A DNA stretch of 64,000 nt from Holtermannia corniformis (taxonomy: Eukaryota > Basidiomycota > Tremellomycetes > Holtermanniales), in contig BCIJ01000019.1 of assembly GCA_001599935.1 (NCBI GenBank), positions 24,669-88,668 of the forward strand, given 5' to 3'. Numbering within the stretch: the first letter of the stretch is position 1; each line of letters opens with the position of its first letter. Of this stretch, positions 35,741-45,304 are shown one piece after another. The translations under genes were made by a program, and so were the position numbers. The notes below the pieces were generated by a model. The model ran no database searches. It was not told where the DNA came from and worked only from the letters and a program-made list of their open reading frames with translations.

Positions 35741-35993
35741 GGCGAGTTGAGTCCAGAGTGTGCAAGCACGGTCCTTGGCTGAAGCGTGTGTGCAAGCCTA
35801 ACTGCATGCCTATTGTGTCAGTGACGCTCTCAGTAGGCCTGCAGCGTCGGAAAAGGCACGCGGCCGGAAAAGTCAAGTCAACCTGTCGTTGCTCATTTCC
35901 ACCGTGTATCTCTCAACAGTCTTGCACAACAGCACACTCATCGAAAGCTTCAGTCACTAAAAAGACCACACTCTCTATCGAAAGTACATCGTC

Positions 35994-37203
35994 ATGTCCG
36001 GGCGACCCCAGCAAAAGATCAAGGTCGCCGTGCTCGGTGCTACCGGTCAGTCTACCTACCGGCCATGTTGCAGTCGCTAAATCCTCATAGGCACCGTCGG
36101 CCAGCGCTTCATCCAACTCCTCTCTGTCCACCCCTACTTCACTCTGCACGCCCTCGGTGCATCCTCACGGTCCGCCGGCCAAGCCTACGGCAAGGTGACG
36201 AAATGGAAGTTGACCAAGGAGATGCCGACCGAGGCGCGCGACCTGATCGTACAAGAGTGCACACCGGATGCCCCAGGCTTCAAAGAGTGCGGTGTCATCT
36301 TTTCCGGTCTCGATGGCGAAGTCGCGGGTGATATCGGTTAGTCGCGACAGACGCGCGCAGGCAGGGACTGACATCCGAGCAGAGCAGGCTTTCCGTGCCG
36401 CCGACTTGGCCGTCTTCTCGAATGCGAAAAACTACCGCCGGGACCCTCTGTGCCCCCTGATCGTTCCCCTCGTCAACACGTCGCACCTGGCCGTGATCGC
36501 GCATCAGCGTGCGGTCCAGTCCCCACCGCTCCAAAAGGGCTTCATCGTCACAAACGCAAACTGCTCGACCACGGGCCTCGTCGTCCCGCTCGCCGCTCTC
36601 GAAAAGGCGTTCGGCCCTCTCAAGACCGTCGTGGTGACCACGCTCCAGGCCATCTCGGGCGCAGGCTACCCCGGTGTGCCCTCGCTCGACATTCTCGACA
36701 ATGTCGTGCCGCACATTGGCGGCGAGGAGAATAAAATCGAGTGGGAGACGGCAAAGATCCTCGGTGGTGTCAACGACGACGCGACCGGGTTCGATTACCA
36801 TGCCAAGGACCCGCTCGTCGTCTCGGCCGCGTGCAACCGGGTCGCAGTGGTCGATGGCCACACGGCATGCGTGTCGGTCAAGTTTGCGGGCGCAAAGCCC
36901 TCGCTTGAAGCCTTGAAGCGCGCGTTGACCGAGTTTACGTGCGAAGCGCAAGAGCTCGGCAAGGACCTCGTCCCATCAGCGCCAGCACAGGTCATCACTG
37001 TGCGCGAGGAGGAAGACCGGCCACAGCCGCGCTTGGACCGGGACGCGTTCGAGGGCGCCGGCGTCTCCGTCGGCAGGATCCGCGACTGCCCAGTGTTCGA
37101 CTACAAGTTTGTCTGCTTGGTCCACAACACGTTCCTCGGCGCCGCCACGAGCTCGGTCATCAACGCAGAGGTCGCGGTCGCAAAGGGCGTCATCAAGGCT
37201 TAG
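35994..37203 (+). CDS. HOM2: Aspartate-semialdehyde dehydrogenase
   Basis: Second step of the aspartate pathway to threonine, methionine and homoserine: NADPH-dependent conversion of aspartyl phosphate to aspartate semialdehyde. Three exons (35994-36045, 36091-36336, 36383-37203) give 372 residues, the usual length. NADP-binding loop VAVLGATGTVGQRFIQLL, GASSRSAG (phosphate site), VFSNAKNYR, active-site Cys in VTNANCSTTG, catalytic Gln in LQAISGAGYPG, DILDNVVPHIGGEE, and the C-terminal HNTFLGAATSSVINAE. It is complete. The stop lies 69 bp from the convergent YME1 stop. Confidence 0.97.
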
Positions 37204-37272
37204 AGAGATGCATCGTCTGTGCGTTTGATCACTGAGAATGCGATACATGCGTGCAGTAGGGTGATGCAGTGA

Positions 37273-40081
37273 CTAGGCGAGCTTTTCCTTTTCGGGAGCG
37301 AGCTCGGCCTCGCGCTCGAGCTTGTTCCCTTGCAGCACTTGGCGGACTTCATCGAGTGACAGCGTCTCGTACTCGACCAGGGCTTTCGCGAGCTAGGCCA
37401 TGTCAGCTGGGTACACAAGCAGACGTCAAACGGACCGTATGGAGCTCGTCTTGATGCTTTTTGAGCAGCTCGGTCGCGCGACCCGACGACTCGTTCAAAA
37501 AGCTGCAGCGTCAGACGGTTGCGCGCCAACCCAAGCTCACTTTTTAATCTCCGACTCGATCTCGTCCTTTTTCTTGTTCGAGAGGTAGACCGAGTCGTCA
37601 TCGCCATGCGCCACGAGTCCAATCTTGTCACTGAAACCATAGTTCTGCGTGGTGCGTCAGCTTACTCGTGCGAGGGGAAGAAAGCTCACCCTGATCATAC
37701 GGGCCGCAACGTCTGTCGCACGCTGCAGATCGCTAGAGCACCCGCTCGTGACATCGTCTCGACCATAGATCATCTCTTCGGCTGCGCGGCCTCCTAGCGC
37801 GACGTCGATCATGGCGTTGAACTCGCGGCGAGTGTATGAATCTGCGGGCGTCGTCAGTCTTGACCCCAAACAGTGCGCATGGCGCATGGCAAACCCTTGT
37901 CCTGCTCGGGTAGCTGGAAAGTGATACCGAGCGCTTGACCGCGCGGCATGATTGTCCTATCGATATTAATCCCTGGCTTGGACCTCGTCAAGACCAACTT
38001 ACACTTTGTGCAGAGGCATCGCACCGGGCGTGTGAAGCGCAACGAGCGCGTGACCGCCTTCATGGTATGCTGTCGACTTTTTCGATTCTTCCGTCACGTA
38101 GTGCGAGCGTCGTTCGGCGCCCATCAAGATGCGGTCTAGGCATGTCAGGACTGTGGTCCACACGGGTCGAGAGACCGACCTTTGGCCCACTCAAAGTGCT
38201 GCAACCCGACGTGCTTTGAGCCTTCTTTCGATGCGCGGACGGCAGCCTTCACGGGCGCGCATCAGCACCTAGCGTTGGTCGACCGCATCCACCGACCTGA
38301 TTAACGAGATTCTGCAGATCCGCCCCACTCATCCCCGGACAGCCCCTCGCAATCACACTCGGATCGACATCGACATCAAACTGAACCTCCGTCATATGGT
38401 GCTTCAAAATCTCAATCCGTCCGCGCACATCCGGCAGGCCGACCACGACATGGCGATCGAACCTGCCGGGCCGCGTCAAAGCTTTATCCAACGAGTCTGG
38501 GAAATTCGTCGCGGCAATGATGATGACGCCTTCAGACTGCTCGAACCCGTCGAGCTCTACGAGCAGTTGGTTGAGTGTCTGTTTCATGTAGTGCTGGTCT
38601 TTGGCGCTGCGCTTGGACCCGATGGCGTCGAGCTCGTCGATGAAGACGATCGAGGGCGCCTTTTTGCGCGCGGCGGCAAACAGCTCGCGCACGCGCTTGG
38701 CTAAAGGGTGTGAGTCATGTCAAGGGTTGGGACACGGACGAACCGCCGACACCGACAAACATCTCATCGAACGAGGATCCGGACGCGAAGAGAAAGGGCT
38801 GTGGCGTCAGCCGCTGTCTGCTGTGGACTGGCCTACGTACCACATCGGCTTCGCCAGCGACAGCACGGGCAAGCATCGTCTTGCCGGTACCTATCCGGTC
38901 AGTCTCCAGCCTGACCGTCAACGCGCAGACTGACCGGGCGGACCCGTCAACAAGACGCCCTTTGGCAATTTGCCACCGAGATTCGAAAACTTTTCTGGGT
39001 TCTTGAGGAATTCCACGACCTCTTCGAGTTCCTGTCGGATCAGCCTCTGTCTGCTGGGTTGATCGCGCACGCACACTCTTGGCCTCTTCGACCCCGTGCA
39101 CATCCTTGAATTTGACGATCCGGCCTTCTTCCGGCTCAAACTCCATCGGGCCCGAGCCGGCCTTGAGCACACCCATGTTCTCCATGACCATGGCCATGAC
39201 GGTCAGGATGACGAAGCCCCAGAGGAGGAGACCGATCAGCCAGCGCAGTGTCTTGAGGACGTTGGCTTGCGGTGTTGGGGGTGCGATTTGGACGTAGAGT
39301 GGTGAGAGGGGTGTGCCAGGTTCTGGAAGGGGAGCGGAGGGGGAGACGGGAGGGGGAGACGACGAGAAGAGGCGACGGAGGGGATTGGCGGATGGCGGTG
39401 AGGTTGGTGGGATGGTGGTGGCTGCTGCTGCTGCTGCGACGGCGGGTGATGGTGCCGGTGTTGACACTGTCGAAGCAGGCGCATCACTCGCCACCTGCGG
39501 CTGCGGCTGCAGGTGCCCATCCCGCTCAATGACCTTCAGTACGCCCTCGCGCCGGTTCACCAACGTCCCCAGCTCTCCCAGCCTCCCACTCCTAGCAAGG
39601 CTAATCACATATAGCCCCCAACAATCCTGATCTCTCAGAATCGTCTCACCCTGCGGTCCAAGCTTGGCATCGAGTGCGGCGTCGTAGATGCGCAGGATGG
39701 ACGCATGCTCGTTCAGGTCCGAAAGGGCCGAGAGGAGCGCGAGCTGTGCCTGGGCCGAGGTTGGAGATGAATGCGCTTCAAGCTCGAGCGCTGCGATGGA
39801 CGATTGATGGCTTGTGAGTGGACGTGGTGGGCTCGAGTAGTGGCGGGTTTGGATCGGGTGCTGGCCAGTCAGCTACAGGTGTGTCTCTCTCGCATATACC
39901 ACGTACTGTACGAGTGAACGCTGTGGAAACAGGCTTGGGAGCTCGACTGCAAGCGCGCAAGCTTGCTCTGAGCGCGAGCTGATCCGCTACGAACCCTCGA
40001 GCCGAGCCCTACAAGTGTCGCATCAGTCAAAGTGCATGAGGAATCGCCGTCGAGGCGTACAAGCTGCAGCCGGAGCTTCAT
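37273..40081 (-). CDS. YME1: Mitochondrial i-AAA metalloprotease Yme1
   Basis: Inner-membrane AAA protease facing the intermembrane space, controlling protein quality and turnover. Fourteen exons: 40081-40061, 40008-39907, 39860-39075, 39031-38935, 38890-38841, 38798-38744, 38700-38297, 38246-38180, 38135-38003, 37956-37895, 37841-37690, 37644-37541, 37502-37436 and 37392-37273, giving 739 residues. An Arg/Ala/Ser-rich presequence with RHYSSPP fits a mitochondrial cleavage site. One membrane helix ([19 protein letters not shown]), then [11 protein letters not shown], Walker A GPPGTGKT, Walker [12 protein letters not shown], second region of homology [20 protein letters not shown], zinc motif HEGGH, and third zinc ligand region [14 protein letters not shown]. 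Intron 37503-37540 is only 38 nt. The first two introns were chosen because they restore phase and a plausible presequence. Confidence 0.95.
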
Positions 40082-40665
40082 CGCTGCGATCGCGTTGACC
40101 GGCCGAGTTTGGAGCTGGGTGACTGCGACGGGACGCTGGCAGAGCGCTCGCTGACTTTTCCAGACGAGCTGCGCTGATCGTGACGAGATCTAATCTATTT
40201 CAAAAGTGTTCTAATGTGATTAGTAGTTGGATTAGCGGGTTTTGTTAATGAGCTACGTTTCCCGGGGTGATCCGATTAGGTTGCTATCCTAGTTGCACTA
40301 CAAAGACTATCCAAATGAGATTAGCAAATTGACCCAATGATCCCAGTTTCATGTGACCGATTGCCATTCGCCGAGCTGACGTCACGATCGTTGACCGCCA
40401 TCGTCTTCTCATCGGATCTTGTTCTTGTTCATCTTGCACCGTACAGCAACCACCACAGCACACGGTATGTCCCCAATCGTCCTCCGCCCGCTCGCAGCCA
40501 CCCGCTCCACCGTCACCGCGCCAAGCTCGATCCTGTCCCGGGCATCGAGCTTGACCCGGCTCCGTCCCCTGTCCATTCCCGGGTCAGCCCGCTTCCGCCT
40601 CGTCTTGCATCTCATAGCTTACAGCTCGTAGCAGTCGCAAGCAACCGAACCGAAACCAATCCACA
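40082..40665. promoter_or_regulatory. Divergent promoter region, YME1 / cupin, with GATTAG cluster
   Basis: About 580 bp between opposite start codons. A relatively A/T-rich core at 40185-40330 contains five exact GATTAG hexamers (one in inverse orientation). A plus-strand short frame at 40467-40631 encodes 54 Arg/Ser/Leu-rich residues, just before the cupin ATG. Confidence 0.6.
40190..40324. repeat. Cluster of GATTAG hexamers
   Basis: Exact copies at 40190-40195 (as CTAATC), 40218-40223, 40230-40235, 40274-40279 and 40319-40324. Five copies in 135 bp is far above chance for a hexamer. The core GATTA/TAATC resembles homeodomain-type binding sites. Confidence 0.6.
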
Positions 40666-41542
40666 ATGTCCGGTACCAAGACTTCTCCCCCGGCCAAGAA
40701 GATGGCCCACTTTCCGCGCATTACGAGCGCTCTGCCGTCGGAGCATGCAGAGTTTAGGACGGTCGCGTGGACGGGCGAGAGCAGTCAGTTGGTGTTTATG
40801 ACGATCCCGGTCGGCGGCGATATTGGAGAGGAGGTGAGTGCGGTTGGTTGGGAGGGATTGCCTCGAGTCGAAAGTGTTGAGCTGCAGCGGTCTCATCCTG
40901 GATCTGCGCACCGAAATCTGGTCACTGGTGGAAAAGGCGATGGCTATGACCGATGAAGTTGATAGGATCGCCGAGTGATTTGCGTCAAGACGCCGACGTA
41001 AAGGAGGCTTCCCAGCTCTCCAACGTCAGACTCGGCACGCAGCGCATGCAGCTATCGCACAGCTACTACATCCCGAATCGACTGCCAACACACGCTGACA
41101 CTGCTACACAGGTCCACCACGTCGATCAGCACCTCGTCTTCACCTCGGGCACGGCCAAGGCGATCATTGCCGGCGAGGAAAAGGACATTGCCGCCGGCGA
41201 CCTCGTCATTGTCCCGCAGGGCACCAAGCACAACTGTGGGTGATGATTGCACGACCCCGCCCGAGGTGGCAGTTGAGGCTAACGCCTATCATAGTTGTCA
41301 ACACGGGCCCTACGCCCTTGATCCTGTTCACCGTCTAGTGAGTCACTCGTCACAGCGCGCGCAAGCGGCCACGCTCTGCCGATCGGCTCTGCGAAGCTCG
41401 CACGCGTGCATTGTCCGTGGCTGACGCGGCCAGTGCACCGGCCGAACACGACCCCAAGTCGGTCCACAAGACCAAAGAAGAGGGCGACGAGCTCGAAGAC
41501 GCCGGCAAGGACGAGGCGCCAGAGTGGGCTACCAAAAAGTAG
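40666..41542 (+). CDS. Small cupin-domain protein
   Basis: Four exons (40666-40833, 41112-41235, 41295-41337, 41434-41542) give 147 residues of a single beta-barrel cupin fold. The N-terminal FPRITSALPSEHAEFRTVAW and MTIPVGGDIGEEVHHVDQHL carry the first cupin motif with metal-type His residues, followed by GTAKAIIAGEE and AGDLVIVPQGTKHN (second motif), GPTPLILFTVY, and a charged tail VHKTKEEGDELED that is typical of this conserved fungal and bacterial group. Enzymatic role unknown. Introns: the first is 278 nt, unusually long for this window, and was accepted because the flanking residues join at a conserved position. Confidence 0.9.
40834..41111 (+). other. Unusually long intron of the cupin gene
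   Basis: A 278-nt intron beginning GTGAGT and ending CACAG, where neighbours average about 48 nt. No coding exon is expected inside, since the cupin family is continuous across this junction. No C/D or H/ACA snoRNA signature could be confirmed by eye. Confidence 0.55.
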
Positions 41543-42834
41543 CGAGCTCTGCCGCGAGAAGAGCACTGTAGCTAGCTTTGGTTCATGTATATCATTTTGT
41601 CAAGTGGACGACGAGAGCTAACCCCCTGAACGAGCGCGTCGACGGCACACGCAACGGTCCACTTGCTGTCAATCCACCATAGCATCCAAGCTGTACACTG
41701 GCCAGCTCAGGTCACCATCACATCCAGAGCAACATCAGCATCAAGCTCTATCAAATCAGACAGTAAGAAACTCCAGTCCAATCGCTCGCCTCGCTCCTTT
41801 CATCACCCGGCTCCCTTCACCCGCTCTTCCCCCTAGCAAGATGCCGCTACGCCCACCCGCTTCCCTCCCTCTGAACCCACTACAGCACCCGGGCGCAACG
41901 AGGCCGCCGTCACCCGCTAGGGGTCTCAAACCAGAACCGGCGCGTGCAACTGCTCCAGGAGGCCAAGCGATTCGGATCTCGAGTGCGACGATGGAGGTCT
42001 TGCGCGACCCGACGAGGGCGGGCGGTGGTGTCGGTGAGTTTGTTGACTGGCTGGGTCGGGATGGGGATGGTGATGGCGAGAGGTTAGCTACTGGTGTGCT
42101 ATCGAACTGATCGTCGGCGACCCAAGTCTCGTAGCGAAAAGCCTGTCAAGCCGCTATGCTCTACTCTGACCTTGAACGCGGGATCGGTATTGCACTAGCT
42201 GGGTAAGCTTGCCAAGCGCCTGCAGAACGCTAGCGGGATTCTGCATGCCTCAGCTAGGTCAGGAGCCGATCTGCGTTCCGACGTCGGTGTAAAGGCAGTC
42301 AGATCGGAGCTCAGAGCTGGGCGACGACGGGTCCAGTGCTAGATACTGCGCGATCCTACTGAAGCGCAGCCGAGTGACGCTGGCCTCACGCACTTGATCT
42401 TGCACATGGCGTACCTCTGGTCATTGCGCGCGTTTCAGACTAGTAGTCGCGACTCGTCGCGAGATCAGAGGACCGACAGGGGCTCAAGATCACCGCTGCA
42501 TCACATGGCATAGCTGGAGTGGGATCGCACCGAAGGATTGCTGATGGAAATCTACCACTGGTGGATGGCGTGTCGAGCAATCTCGCAGCGCTTGTCTTGC
42601 TTGCGCGTCCTTGAGCTATACCGCAGCGCAGCGGTACACCGTCAGCTGGACGGCTCGTGTACTCGATCATCTGCTACTTTGGCCAGTGATAAGACGATTC
42701 TTTGACGGGGCAAGATGAATCGCCGACTATAACGCGGTTCGACGACCACAGCACCCGCGCGGGACATAGCTCGCGTCGCCGCTGCCGCTGGGATCCTACA
42801 CCATCAGATGCGCTTGATCGCTGACTCGTTACAG
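41543..42834. other. Unresolved 5' region of ARS2
   Basis: About 1.3 kb. A plus-strand open frame from ATG 41841 to 42110 encodes a Pro/Ala/Arg-rich sequence. A canonical GTGAGT at 42029 inside it could splice to the ARS2 acceptor at 42835 in phase (an 806-nt intron), or to an acceptor near 42131 to end a separate protein of about 76 residues. A further in-phase candidate exon is about 42692-42774. I cannot choose between these, and no RNA gene was recognised. Confidence 0.35.
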
Positions 42835-45201
42835 ATCGCAAGCGACGCCGCTCGCCGTCACCATACGACCGGCGCTCACGATACCGCTCGGCCTCGCACT
42901 CACCCGCTAGATCACCGTCACCGTCTGAAGCGCCTTCAAGCTCATTCTACACGCGCGCCGCGCACCCAATCCACTCGCGCACGGGCCAAGGTCAAATCCC
43001 GCCTGCGCCTGGCACGGTCGAGCACGCCGTCTCGTTCAAGCAGTTTTCAGAGTGGTTGCGTGGCGCATGGCCAAAGCTCGTGTTCAAAGATGAGGAGGAG
43101 CGCGGGTCGAGCGCGATGGGCCGACGATACGATGCGTACAGAAAGGTGTTTTATCATCGGCAGGTGGGTTGCACTCGATCGCACATACGCTTGTTCTGAC
43201 GAGGCTACAGCTGCTATCGCTCTTTCTCACACACCGCAAATCACCGTGGTTCATTGAGCGCTATTCAGACGTCGAGGCTCACGTCGCGACACGCAAGCGG
43301 CTGAATCGCGAAGGACGAGTGCCGCGCGCAACAGCCTACCTCGAGGCGCTGACGCGAGGCGACTATGACGATGTGTCGTATGATGAGCGAGGTGCGTCTG
43401 GCCCGGACGATTGCGCGAGTAGCCTGACGCAAGCGCAGAGAAACAGACCAACGGCGAGTCGTCGAAACGCGCTGGCTCGCCAAACGGTGAAGACGAGGAT
43501 GGTGTTGAACGCCACCGTGAACGCGACGAGGTCGATGAAGAAGCGGCGGGAGCAGACGATAGGATAATCGAACCGCCTGGGCCGAATCAACTGTTTGTCA
43601 AGACGATCCCGCCAACGGCGTCTCGCAAGGCGCTTGAAAACGTCCGTAGGGCCGTCTTTGACATTGAACGAGCACTGATCGCGAGTCTGTAGATGTTCCG
43701 CAAAGTCGATGGTTTCCAATCGCTTGCGATCAGCGAGCCGTCATCCAAGAAATCTTACCATCGGGTCGCGTGGGCGCAATATGCTGATGGGACGGATATG
43801 GAGGCCGCCGTCAAGGCGATTGACGGGCAGGTGGTATGTAGCGCACAGCAGTGTCGGTCCAGAGCTAACCACGCCCGCAGATCGATAGCTTCACCTATCA
43901 TGTCGTGCAGAACCTGACGCCCGCCATGGGGCGTCAACGTACGACTGCGCCAATCGCCAACACGCTCGAGCGGCTCGAGCGCGACTTGGTGCTCGCGCGG
44001 GAACTCGCGAAAAAGCTCGAGGCCGAGCTCTTGTTCGCTGCGACGATCGAGGGTGAAGGCGAGGCCGTGCAGACCGAGGGGCTGGATGGCAGTGTTTGGG
44101 AGCGCGTCGAGGAACGCATCATGGTCATCTGGTTGCGCGAGGGTTTGGAGGCTGAGGATATCCTGGATGATGCGGGGCGCGCGCGGCGGGTGAGCGCCAC
44201 GGCGGGATCCGGGACGACGTTGGCTGATGCGTTCCAGACACGACTGGCTCTGGATCAATACCTGTGCTATCTCCGCAAAGGGCTCAATACGTGCTATTAC
44301 TGCGTCGCGCCGCTCTCGCATCATGAACCGCTGAACCGCGCTTGTATTGGTCATATCCGGCCGGCTGTTAGCGAGGCGTCTGCAGCAGAGCCTGTCGAGG
44401 GCGAGGGCGCGGTCCCGAACCGCAAGACGCCGGATCAGCGCTGGGTCGAGACGATTGAAGCCAAGCTGAGTCTGGTCCTTGACGGCGTCGACGGCGTCGA
44501 CCAGGGTGATCTCGGAGCGTTTGTCAAGCGGCATCATGACGAGTGCGTTGGCGACCAGTCGATGGTGTGCACATGCTGATGGTTGTGACAGAGAGGTGCG
44601 CAGGCTATGTGCACCGCAGATCCGTCAAGAGAGCGCCAACAAGTATGCGTGCTTGGAGTGCGGCAAGATGTTCAAGGCGCCCGAGTTTGTCATCAAGCAC
44701 ATTTCGACCAAACACCGCGAGCTGGTCGCAGACTCGTTGGCTCAGGTCCGTGGCCTGCTGTGGTCCGTGTGGTGCGGTGCTGACGAGATGACATGGCAGG
44801 TTGCCTACTTTCACCGGTTCGTGCTAGATCCCAACAAGGTCGCGCCGCAAGCTACGACTGGCGGCGTGACCTCGCTCGCGGTCCCGAAGCCGTACTATTC
44901 GAGCGGGGACAAGCACCGGCACCAGCCTGGCAGCATGCAGCCTGTATCGCATGCTCTCAACGGCGGCGCGTGGAACCCTGCAATCTTTGCGTTGGCCATG
45001 AACGGTGGGCCACCAGGACACGGCCACGGGCACGCACCCCACCAACCGTACCACCCGCAGCCACTCCGGCCGTCTGCCGCCCCGCTCCCAGCCGCTGGGT
45101 CTGAAGATCCGCGCGCGAAACGAGGCAGGGTGAGCTACATGGACCTCGACTCTGCAGAGCACAGCACTAGGCCGAGTCCCGATGCCGGGTTACCGTACTG
45201 A
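42835..45201 (+). CDS. ARS2: Ars2/SERRATE homolog (5' end unresolved)
   Basis: Ars2 links the nuclear cap-binding complex to RNA processing and decay. Confident exons: 42835-43163, 43211-43391, 43439-43641, 43693-43833, 43881-44542, 44592-44745 and 44800-45201, at least 690 residues. An Arg/Ser-rich start (KRRRSPSPYDRRSRYRS) leads to the Ars2 N-terminal core (KQFSEWLRGAWPKL, SPWFIERYSDVE). A linker is followed by an RRM-like segment (NQLFVKTIPPTASRKALENMF), a helical part with NTCYYCVAP, and the diagnostic zinc finger KYACLECGKMFKAPEFVIKH with its distal HIS/KH residues. The tail is Gly/His/Pro-rich. The exon at 42835 opens after a clear CTGAC and TTACAG acceptor, so translation starts further upstream, where I could not settle the first exon. 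Confidence 0.88.
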
Positions 45202-45304
45202 TGCTGGATGAAATGCATATAATCAACCGAATCAAATGAAAAGTGACAGTCACCGCGCGCGTCCACGTCCTCGACTCTGTCTCGACCGCGCTCACTCTGC
45301 AGCC

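Noticed and set aside
42735..42745. GGTTCGA motif as a tRNA B box
   Set aside because: The following bases do not fit the B-box consensus and no cloverleaf or A box was found; other GGTTCGA sites failed likewise.
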